NCBI RefSeq assembly: GCF_029962835.1
Contig: NC_080588.1
Coordinates: 64,566,001 to 64,630,000 of the forward strand
From: Magnolia sinica
Lineage: Eukaryota; Streptophyta; Magnoliopsida; Magnoliales; Magnoliaceae
Reading direction: 5' to 3'
Length of the DNA: 64,000 nucleotides
Shown: piece after piece, positions 54,450 through 64,000 of the stretch
How the letters are laid out: each line of letters opens with the position of its first letter
How positions within the stretch are numbered: position 1 is the stretch's first letter
Made by a program: the position numbers and the translations under genes
Notes under the pieces: generated by a model
Databases searched by the model: none
What the model was told of the DNA's origin: nothing
Seen by the model: the letters and a program-made list of their open reading frames with translations, nothing else

Positions 54450-55665
54450 CTATCCCCACATTACCTTATAGTACGACCCACCTGAGATTTGGATCAACCT
54501 GAGTTTTGGGCCCATGGCCTAACATGATATGATAAGACAGATGAACGAAGTGGATATGATACATACATCATGAAGAGTCCCACGTGTGGGGGCAGTAACC
54601 TAAGGTGACTTCCACCCTCATTTTTCTTTGTTTCTCTTTTTTTGATGCACCATCAGTGCGAAGCCCACGTGGATTTTCTACTCCGTTCACCACGTAGTTC
54701 ATCTCGAGCGAGTCTAATGGACTCTAATTTGGGTTGATTTGGACGAACAGATACTCCATAGTGGGCCTTGGAAGATTTCAACAGCAATGGTTCATGTCTC
54801 TCATTACAGCCCACTTGAGACTTGAATATGTCTCGTCTTTTGGCCCAAGGCCTGAAATGATCTTGCAAAGACGGTGGATGGTGTGGATTTAATATAAACA
54901 TAAGAACAGGATCCCACTTGTGAGACCCAAAATTGGCCAGGTTAACTCCCACGTTGCATGACATTCATGTATTTTTTATGTTATTATTATATTTGTTGTA
55001 TGTTTTGCATACATTATTAATGTAGGCCCCAAGTGGATGATATAATTCGTTCACCGTCTTAACCACCTCGAATGAGGTCAAATAGACTCTGACTAGGACT
55101 GGTTTGGATGATCAGGGATTCCAAAGTGGGCCCTAGAAGGTTTCGCCAGATGGGCATTGTTCCCTTTAGTATGGCCCACTCGAGACTCAGATTTCCCTCA
55201 AATTTTAGCACATGGCCTAAAATTATATGGAGAAGATGGTGAACAATGTGGATTAAACAAATTCATCATGTTAGGGTCCACGTGTGGTGGCAGCCAAAAT
55301 GGTCTTTCGCCCTTTTTTGTTGTTTTTCTTTCTTCCTTATATATATATATATATATATATTGTTTTCTACTATGTGGGGTCCACTAGTGGATAATCCATT
55401 TCGTCCATTATATCGGCCAACTCTCTATGTATCAAAGGAGTCCAATGATGGGTAGGTCCACCACCTACACACATAATAGTTGGCCTTAAAAAGTTCCAAC
55501 AGTGGAACTTTGTTTCCCTCGGTACGATCCACTAAGAACTTAGATTTATCTCATTTTTAGTCGCATAACCTAAAACGACATGGGGAAGGTGTTGGACGGT
55601 GTGGATTAAACAAATACATCAAGGTGGGGTCCATGGTTGGGACGTCCGCATGGTTGAGGGGTGCT
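54450..55665. repeat. Tandem units of about 300-360 bp (three to four copies, F1-related)
   Basis: Recurring anchors are GTCCACGTGTGGTGGCAGCC (54567, 55275), CACTTGAGACTTGAATATGT-type and AATGATCTTGCAAAGACGGT-type phrases, and CACCGTCTTAACCACCTCGA-type phrases. They appear in the same order in units starting at about 54660, 55020 and 55370. Divergence is high. Confidence 0.65.
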
Positions 55666-57250
55666 CCCACTCCCACCATTGGTTGTGGTGTGGTCCACCT
55701 GATGGTTGAATCGGTTAGATTTTTGGGCTCCACGACTAAAATGAGCCAGCATATGGATGGATGGTGTAGATCTAAGAAATACATCAATATGGGTCCCACG
55801 AGTGAACACTCACTCCAAACCTCCCATGAAAAAAGTAAGAAATGAAGTGGGTAACCCAACCCCTTAGCATTTGTGGTATGGCCCACCTGGGATTCGGAAT
55901 ATGTTCATTTTTTAGCTCAACGCCTAAAATGAGAAGGGAAATCGGATGTATGGTGTGGATGATATATATACATCATGATGGGGCCCACTAGAGAAGCCCA
56001 CATGATGGCTTTATAAGGTAAATAATGACAAATACCTCTAGACATTATTGTGTCCGGGGACACGGTGCCACTACCCCTCTCCCTTTTTTGTGTTTTAAGG
56101 GTGAGGTAGGGCCCACCTGGGAAATTCACTACATCCATTTGAATGTCCAACTCATGGTGGGGTCAAGAAGCTTTGGATCACATCCATTTTTGGTGTATTT
56201 TTACCATCCAAGTGTGCTTACACAATCAATTGGTTTAAATAGAAAATAAATATCACAATTGGCCACACAAGGTGGTCCACGCTATGATAGCATGCGGGAC
56301 ATGGTCTCCAAAAGCGTGGCCCACTTGTGGGTCCCATAAAACCATGAGAATAAGAAAAAAAAGGGAGAGGAATGGAAATAGATCCGGCCATTGGGGTGGT
56401 CCCCCGCCACTATGGGGTCTATCACATACTTAATACATGATCAAGGTGGGTCTCACCCTTATGGGCCCACCAAAATAGAGAAATCATAAAGAATGGGAGG
56501 GTTTTAACCCTCCCATGCACTTACTTAGAAGGATGGACGGTTAGATCATCTCAGATTGGCGATCGGATGGCCCACCAAGCTCCTCTTCACCCCTAATTTT
56601 TTTAAATCTTACTTTTTTCTATTATCTTACTCTTACTCTCTTGATCTTTCCTAATACTCTCACAAGCTTTCTTTCTTTTATCTTAATATCTCCCTAATCT
56701 TTCTTTCTTCTCTCTTTCTCTCTTAATTTCTCCCTAATCTTTCTAATATTTCTCTCTCTCTCTCTAAATCCCTTTCTACTCTTGCTAGGAAATGGTAAAA
56801 ATGAGAGGGAGTTAGGGAGTTATTATGGTAGAGATTTTAGGATAGAGAGGGAATAAGGGAAAGATAGAAGGGTACAATGGGGAGAAAAAGAATAAGAGAA
56901 TGATGGCTAGTATAGGTAAGGGTATGAGTTGCATAAGAATGGCATAGGTTTGTTTGACTAATGAGGAGAGAGTGACATAAGTAATGGATGACTTGATTGA
57001 TGGATGGGTTGATGGATTGATAGATTGATTAATTTAACAATATGAGGATTTGTGCCCGCGTGCATCGTGCGGCCTATCTTGGATCGTGCTAGAATTGTAA
57101 CTTCAAATCTAAGGGTCAAAATGGGGCGTGCCGCGTTGCGTTAGAATCGTAACGCCCGTACGGTCACTAGGGTATAAGTCTTAGAGTATCGCAGTATAAA
57201 AGTAGGGTAACGATCAAAACTCGCTGATCTGGTCCACTAGGAACATGTTG
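55666..57250. other. F1-like fragments, pyrimidine-rich and LTR-like sequence
   Basis: F1-type ends are at 55735-55800, 55870-55990 and 56440-56475. A CT/TTTC tract is at 56600-56775. 57050-57180 includes ATGGGGCGTGCCGCG, loosely resembling a gypsy LTR 3' end, and GTATAAGTCTT, the inverse of words at about 49630. There is no gene. Confidence 0.45.
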
Positions 57251-57534
57251 TTGTTTAAGTAGAAGTGTACGGAATGTCTCATGAGGTTACGAGTCTTATA
57301 GCTTAAACATCGACTCGATGCGAGCCAAGCTTCTCATGACGTAACTTGTTTGAAAACAAGCCAAGGTCGAGCAGAATGAGGCTCAACTTGAAGCTCAAAG
57401 CTCGAGTCCAAGCTCAGCTCGCTTGAACTCAGCTCACTCGAGATCGGATTAACTTGAGTATAATTTCAAATAATATATATTAAGACCCTTAGAGCAACCC
57501 GTGCATCCATTTTTTCGTTACAAGCCCTAACCGC

Positions 57535-57780
57535 CCAGTCACGCCTGCCCTCTCTCTCTCTCTCTCTCTCTCTCTGTGCCGTACCCACCCGGCACGACTA
57601 AGAGTGGAGGGTTTGCTTGCCTCAGTCACACCCACCCGACACACACACACCACACATACTCTCTCTCTCCCTCTCTCTCTCTATCCCCCCCCCCCCCAGT
57701 CGCACCTACCCAACACGACCAAGAGTAGAGACTTTGATTAACTCAATCACACTTGCCCGACTCTCTCTCTCTCTCTCCAT
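57535..57780. repeat. Tandem repeat of about 110 bp with (CT)n tracts
   Basis: The pattern CTCTCTCT / ACCCACCCGGCACGACTAAG / AGTGGAGGGTTTG / CTCAGTCACACCCACCCGAC recurs two to three times, each time beginning with a CT tract (57549, 57657, 57760). A C11 run sits at 57687-57697. Confidence 0.8.
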
Positions 57781-58179
57781 TTCTGAGATTGACTCGACCA
57801 AGTTGCTCAACTCAACCTACCCAACTCGAAACTCATTCGTTTAGCCGTTCAAAGTTTATCATCTTTCTTTCTCTCAACTCAACAACAAGGTATACCTCTT
57901 TTTTTTTCTTTTTAATTTATATAATTGTTTAAAAATAAGAAAACCCCAAATCTAAAATCGAAATTTAGAATTTTGATTTGTAAATTAAAAAGTTTGGGGT
58001 TGAGGCTGGGATTGTGTTGTGCTTCCTTCGACTAGTATGTCACGGGTTGTATCTAAGCTAACTAGGTCATAGTGTTGTTAGGTCACCTTTTAGGAAACAT
58101 AGACCCTAATCTAATTGGTTCGAGTATGCATAGGGAATCAAACTTTTTAGCTGGTTTGGGCAAAACACGGTACTCTACA
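57781..58179. other. Intergenic, no gene seen
   Basis: Short AT-rich spacer. 58072-58250 may be the upstream part of the copia remnant that follows. Confidence 0.5.
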
Positions 58180-59045
58180 TGCAATGTGAATCACATACTG
58201 ACAATTGTGGTAGGAACGTCGTTATTGGACCGGATTGATGTTAAAACGATTTTTTTAACGGAAACTTAAAAGAGAAAATATATGTGGAGCAACCTGAGGA
58301 TTATAGAGAAAATATATGTGGAGCGACCTAAGGATTATACAATATCAGGTAAAGAAAATAAAGTGTGTAGATTAATTAAGTCTTTATATGGTCTAAAATA
58401 AACTCTTAAACAATGATACAAAAATTTTGATAGTATTTTAAAATTTAATTATTATTGTATAAATGATGGAGATAGATGTGTATATAGTAATTTTTTTTTA
58501 GAAATGACAGTGTTATTCTCTGTTTTTATATATGTTGATGACATGTTTTTTTTGAGAACTATAATATTAGTTATGCGACTAATAAATTCTTGTCATCTAA
58601 GTTTGATATGAAAGACTTGAAAGACGCTAGTATAATCTTAGATATTAAGGTAACCAAGAAATATGCTAGTCTTATATTATCATAATTTCATTATGTTGAA
58701 AAATTATTAAGCAAAATTTGACCATTTTGATTGTTTATCTGTTAGTACAACCTATGATTACCGTGTGACTCTCATGAAGAATACAGGTAATAGTATATAT
58801 CAATTGAAATATTTTAGGATAATTAGTAGCCCATATATCTGATAAAATGCACTGGACTAGACATAGCTTTTGGAATAAGAAGGCTAGGTAGTTATACATA
58901 TAACATGGAAAAATAGTTTTAGAATGCCTTATCTAGGATTATGAGATACTTGAAAAGCATTATAGCTTGTCATTTACATTATAGTGCCTATCTTGCTATA
59001 TTAAAAAGATACAATGATACTACCTGAATATCTGATTTAAATTAA
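58180..59045 (+). pseudogene. Copia reverse transcriptase-RNase H remnant (copia D)
   Basis: Across shifting frames the plus strand encodes LDRIDVKTIFLT, IYVERPKDY, CRLIKSLYGLK, FIYVDDM (the catalytic YVDD), SRIMRYLKSIIACHLHYS and RYNDTT.ISDLN. These are, in order, the palm of copia reverse transcriptase and the start of RNase H. A 34-bp tandem duplication (58271-58338) and many stops make it non-functional. It has no visible LTRs. Confidence 0.85.
58271..58338 (+). repeat. 34-bp tandem duplication in the copia D reverse transcriptase
   Basis: AGAGAAAATATATGTGGAGC then .ACCT.AGGATTAT occurs twice with two differences. The length shifts the reading frame. Confidence 0.9.
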
Positions 59046-59339
59046 ACAAAATTTACTAGCGTCATTGTTTTACTTTACTTACATTAATTATATATGGGTG
59101 TTTTTTCACAATATTTTTTTGTATAATATTTTTCTTTCTTGTTTTCTATTAGAACTTTTAATTTTTTGATAACTTGTCATTATCTTCGAATTCATTATGT
59201 TGATAAATGATACACCTAAAAGCTTTTTCAAGAGCTCTCAGGGAATCTCTTGATCTCTCTGTTGACCAAGTGCCTTTGATCTTAGTGTAGAGGAGACCCT
59301 TTTTGGTTTGACTGGTTTTCCATTGGATCAACTGAATTA
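59046..59339. other. AT-rich spacer
   Basis: This lies between copia D and the probable LTR of copia B. There is no gene. Confidence 0.5.
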
Positions 59340-59740
59340 GAGGGTGAATTCTCAGATTGCACATTGTGAACTTTTGCACGTATTCGGTCTGACCGATGTG
59401 TATGAGTCAGTTCACGTCGATCTGATCGACGGAACACATAAGTGTAGATTTTATTTCCTAATTCTGTATGGGAGTGTATAAATACCCTTCTAGTTGTGAT
59501 TAGGGTTGATGATAGAGCCTAGCATGGATACTCAAGGGTTTTAAGGGAAAAGTTAGGGTTTTCTATTTTAGTTGTTCTATCTCTTGTAACCTTCTTCTAA
59601 TTATAATGGATTGATCGTTGCTTTGTGTTGTGGTTTTTTCCTACAAAGGTTTTTCACGTTAAATCTTTTTTTTTTGCTTGAATTTGTTGTTTTCTATTTC
59701 TTGTTTGATTCAATATGAGATTGATTCCATCCCCAAGAAG
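59340..59740 (+). mobile_element. Copia B 5' LTR (outer end uncertain)
   Basis: It includes GTCGATCTGATCGACGG (a palindromic U3 word, about 59418), GTGTATAAATACCC (TATA region, 59472) and GTAACCTTCTTCTAATTATA then TGGATTGATCG. These match the order of features in the copia A LTR on the other strand. It ends next to a degenerate primer-binding site. Confidence 0.6.
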
Positions 59741-59753
59741 TAGTATCAAAGAG
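59741..59753 (+). promoter_or_regulatory. Copia B primer-binding site, degenerate
   Basis: TAGTATCAAAGAG aligns with TGGTATCAGAG at two mismatches. Confidence 0.65.
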
Positions 59754-62700
59754 TAGATTGGAGGATAAGTTTGAATATGAAAACATAGCATCAAGGGGAT
59801 CGAATGTGACAAAGAAGTTCGTAGGTAAAAATAACTTTGAACTATGGAGGTTGAAGATGAAAGCCCTCCTAGTTCAATAAGGGTTACAGCATGCACTCAT
59901 TGGAAAAGCGCATCTCCTGAAATCTATAGAGTAAGAGGATTGGGATGAACTTGATCAGAGTGTGATTAGCACAATTTAATTATGCTTAGCCGATGAAGTC
60001 CTTTACAATGTCATTGATGAAACAACTATCGCAGCTTATGGGTGAAGTTGGAGAGCATCTATACAATGAAGTCACTCACTAATTGTTTATATCCAAAGAG
60101 ACAGTTTTACACTTCGAAAATGACGGAAGGGTCAAAGCTCTTAACACATTAAAATTTTAAAAAAGCTGGTTGGTAAGTTGACAAGCATGGAGGTGAAGAT
60201 CAATGAAGAGAATAAACCCTTATTTTATTAACATATTTCCTAAAGTCCTATGAGTATCTGGTTGATCTTCTCTATTATGGTAGGGATACCTTAGATGTCG
60301 AGACTGTTATCTCAACCTTTCGGTTGAAGTGGTTGGGAAAGAAGAGTAGAGGGGAATATATTTTTATGAATGTATTGTTTACTCGAGGAAGACCGTTTGA
60401 GCGAGAGAAGGGGAAGTAGTGATCTAGATTCAAGTCGAAAGGTGAAGACAAGTTGAAGTGTTGCAATTATCAGAGGATGTAACAGATGAAAAATAACTGT
60501 TAATATTCCAAAACCCTGAAGGAGAAGATATCTGATGATTCACAAAAGGAAGCTAATTCAACAAAATCTAGTGAGAGATTGGATGGTTGTGACATGTTAT
60601 TAATGTCCAAGATTGATCACTTCTATTATGAGTGAATTTTGGATACAGGGGCATTGTACTGTACGTGTCCCCATCGGTGTTGATTCGCCACTTATAGTGA
60701 GTATGATAGTGGCTTAGTTCTTATGGGCAATGATCATGCTTGTACGATGGTCGAAATTGGTTTAGTTTACATCAGGACATTTTATGGGATGGAGCATACT
60801 CTTACCGATGTGAGGCACATTCCGGGTTTGAAGAAAAATCTGATATCTCTGGAAAGTTTAGATGCGTTTAGGTGTAAGTTCGCTAGTAATGAAGGTATCT
60901 TGAAGGTTTCAAAGTGGGCACTTACAGTTATGAAAGCACAAAGAAGCGAAAATCTTTATAAGTTGATCGAGAATACTATATCGGCTGGAGCTGCAATGTT
61001 TGTAGTAGAATCCACGTCAACATATTTATGGCATGCATACCCATGTTATATGAGCGAGCGAGGTGTGAATGTACTTCTTGATCATCATTTATTTTATAGT
61101 TTAAAAAGTTTTGATTTAGCTATATGTTAGCACTACATATATGAGAAATAATCGAGATTAAGCTTTAAAATCGGGGAGCATATTAGTAAAGGTCAACTAG
61201 AATATATGTATTTTAATGTGTGGGGGTCGTCACTTATGATTTATGGAGGAGGGTCATCATTCTTTATTATATTCATTGACAACTTTTATTGGAATGTTTG
61301 GGTTAACTTTCCGAAGTATAAATCCAACGTTTTCTTCACTTTCAAATTTAAAAAGCAATGATTAAAAACCATACAAAAGGGAAGTGAAAATTTTGAGGAT
61401 AGATAATGGCGATGAATTTACTTTAAATAAATTTAACCAATACTGTAAGAGTGAGTGGATAATATGACACAACACATTGATGCATACATCAAAGCATAAT
61501 GAGGTGGTTGAATAGATGAACTAAACTCTTTTGGAAAGGGCCCAGAGTATGTTGAGTAATTATGGGTTGGGTACGGAGCTATGAGTTGAAGTCATCTCTA
61601 CAACTTGCTATTTGGTAAATCGATCTCCCTCTACAGCTATTGATTGCAAAATTTCATAAGAATTATAAAATAGTCAGATAGTTAATTACTTAGGGATGTG
61701 GATATTTGGTTGCGATGCTTACTCTTATACACTATCAATTAAGAGAGATAAGATAGACCAATGAGTTAAGCAATGTACTTTTGTCAGTTAGTAATAGGGT
61801 GAAATGTTACATATTGTATGATCAGAAGAACGAGCACAAGGAAACGAAAAGAAAATCAATTATTAATGCATATAATAGTGGAATACTTAAAAGGACTTGA
61901 GCCATAGATAGAGGTAAAAAAAAAAAAAAGAGGTAGAATAACCACATGTCAGGAGAAATCCACCAAGGGATCGTAGGTTATTGTTGAGACACAATGATGA
62001 CTCAAATGTTGCATTTATTTTCATTACAAATAGGAAAAATCCATCCACTTTTTAGGAAGCACTATAAAACGGATATGCAGAGAAGATACCGATTCATGAT
62101 GAGAAGGACCCTTTGTACAAAAATCAAACATGGGAGCCAGTGGAGCTGCTCACTGAGTGAAAAGCGATCGGTTGCAGGTGAATTTACTACAAAAAAATTA
62201 GATAGGTACATGACTAGATTGATAGCGACTGGTTATGCTCAGAAAGAGGGTGTCGACTTCGATGAGATATTCACGCCAGTGGTAAAGCGAGTATCCTATG
62301 AGATTTGCATTCTCCTTAGTTGTCCAATATAATCTGAAACAACAATAATTAGATATGAAGACTGCGTTTCTAAATGAGGAACTAGAAGAACAGATCTAGA
62401 TGAAGCAATCAGAATGATTTGATGTGCAATGAAAGGAGAAATCAGTTTGCAGGTTAAAGAAGTCATTGTACAACCTGAAATAGTCGCCTAGGCAATGTTA
62501 TAAGAAATTTAATTTTTTCATGTTGAGTTGGTGGTTATCATAAGTGAATTTAATCATTATGTTTATTTTAAGGTATTAATTGATAATGAATTCATTATTT
62601 TGTTGTGTATGTTGATGATATGCTTATCGCCAGTCATAACATATATGAAATTAATATATTAAAGGCTTGGTTATCTAGGACATTTGAGATAAAAAAAACT

Positions 62701-63083
62701 GAAGGCTGCAAAGAGGATTTTTGACATTAATATACACAGAGACAAAGAAAGGAGTTAGCTATGGTTGTCTCAAAAGGAATATCTTGAAAATGTCTTAGTC
62801 AAGTTTGGACTGAAAAAGGCTAAACCGGTTAACACTCCCCACACTGCTCACTTTCAGCTTTATTCAAACTCATGTCCTACGTCAGATGAAGAAAAACAGT
62901 ATATGTCTCGTGTGCCCTACTTAAGCACGAATGATAGTTTTATGTATGCCATGGTTGATACTAGACCGGATATTTCACATGCAGATGACATTGTGAGCAG
63001 ATATATGTCAATCTCGACAAGTAATATTGGGAAGTAATGAATTGGTTACTTTACTACATACGGAGTACCATGGACTACGCCTT
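59754..63083 (+). pseudogene. Copia B gag-pol, decayed
   Basis: Landmarks in copia order: Gag GSNVTKKFVGKNNFELW (about 59800); protease ILDTGAL (about 60640), keeping the D-T-G triad; GHIPGLKKNLISL-type integrase lead-in (60810); and integrase LWHAYPC and FNVWGSSL (61030-61230). These are followed by reverse transcriptase LIATGYAQKEGVDFDEIFTP (62220), CVYVDDMLIAS (about 62607) and the RNase H lead-in VNTPHTAHFQL then DTRPDISHADD (62830-62990). There are many stops and frame shifts. It is closely similar in sequence to copia A on the minus strand. It is cut at 63084 by a gypsy-type LTR. Confidence 0.9.
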
Positions 63084-64000
63084 TGTAACACCCCAACTTT
63101 TCAGGACTCGAATATGTGACCCGTGCCCCAAAAACCCGGGTGTTAACCTTAAAGGATGGTCAAATTCGAGTATATATATTTTTCAATTACCAGAGTAAGC
63201 AGATGAGCGTAAAATGAACAAATCAACATAAGAAAAAATTTCAATTACATTTAGCGTATACAAGAGAGTACCCATAATGACTTATACAAACCAATGTCTT
63301 TACATTAATAATTACAAGATCTACATACATGAGAAATATAAAAGAAATATATAACGAAAGCTGCATTCTTGACAGGTACAATCACGCATCCTTGACCATC
63401 ATAACGGCTCCTCATCAATCAGAACCTGCATATCACTTAAGCCATCCGTACTGCCTGTACGGTTGTATATTTGATGGATGAGTGGCTAACTCAGTGTGAA
63501 TTTTTCTCAAGATTACACACCGCCGCATTAAGTAAGTATAGTTATGAAAACAAACAAGACATACAAAACAATACATAACGTAGTCTTATTGAATGCATGG
63601 ATGTATGAGTGCACATCAACTGGGGATGCTCATCCAGTTGGCTTTTGGGCAAAACCCATGCAATGTGGCCGGTCACCAGCGAAAGTACATAGTACATACG
63701 TAGTGTCAAACTCACCAAAAGTAGGTTGATAGTCGATGGTCTGGGAGCTAGTGAAATGATACCTCAACTAAATTTTATTAGGCACGTGCTACAACATCCA
63801 GAATTAGCTACCCGTCATCGCTCGAATGTTATGAATGCATGATTAGTGATGAGTATCGAATATTGCATATCAGACCCAGTAATTTCCTGATTTTACATAC
63901 ATGATAATGTTTAATGCCAGATTTTACTCGTGTTTTTATTACATGATGAAATCAGGAGTGTGTATTGAAAGATGATGTTAAAAATATGGATTTAGCACTC
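63084..64000 (+). mobile_element. Gypsy-type LTR, left end (continues beyond window)
   Basis: It begins TGTAACACCCCAACTTTTC, a standard start of plant gypsy LTRs, directly after the broken copia B RNase H region. There is no coding frame. The right end is outside the window. Confidence 0.6.

Noticed and set aside
57050-57180. ATGGGGCGTGCC as the right end of the LTR that begins at 48008
   Set aside because: It resembles the expected GGGGCATGACA only loosely and the 9-kb interval contains an inverted LTR copy, so a single LTR is unlikely.

Overview
The window is nuclear DNA from a flowering plant. The only intact protein-coding gene I can support is on the minus strand at 38121..46738. It has seven exons joined at GT-AG introns and encodes a 573-residue plastid pyruvate kinase, beta type. 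Almost everything else is transposable-element sequence, satellite-like arrays and microsatellites. One inverted-repeat family, called F1 here, recurs dozens of times; its ends read GGGCCCACCATGATGTATGT. My guess of a magnoliid or other early-branching woody angiosperm rests only on how abundant F1 is, and is weak. All alignments and translations were made by eye.

Layout. 1-9493: a gypsy-type LTR fragment (1-841 and 7864-9493) split by a complete CACTA element (842-7863, target duplication ATT). The CACTA element carries pieces of a pentatricopeptide-repeat (PPR) gene, a 164-bp tandem repeat and about 1.9 kb of telomere-like repeats. 9494-17730: nested copia elements on the minus strand. Copia C (an LTR and the start of gag) sits in copia A, and copia A is also split by a 4-kb hAT element (11703-15686, 8-bp target duplication). 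17730-38120: LTR-like remnants, F1 and F2 inverted-repeat elements, a PIF/Harbinger MITE (26585-27085), a Mutator-type F1 copy with a 9-bp duplication (31009-31537), tRNA-derived SINEs with clear target duplications, and a 21-bp minisatellite (32235-33165 and 33698-33895).

38121-46738: the pyruvate kinase gene. Its introns hold a SINE, a MITE, a (GA)n tract and several local tandem duplications with units of 32-43 bp. 46739-48007: its 5' flank, with telo-box motifs. 48008-57250: gypsy-type LTR sequence that includes an inverted second copy of part of the LTR, a 43-bp satellite (52205-53545), arrays of F1-like ends, and 300-bp tandem units. 57280-59050: simple repeats and a decayed copia reverse transcriptase. 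59340-63083: copia B, a plus-strand relative of copia A, cut at 63084 by a gypsy LTR that runs out of the window.

The kinase gene has no recognisable gene neighbours to act with. The rest is best read as layers of insertions whose order can be partly worked out from the nesting.
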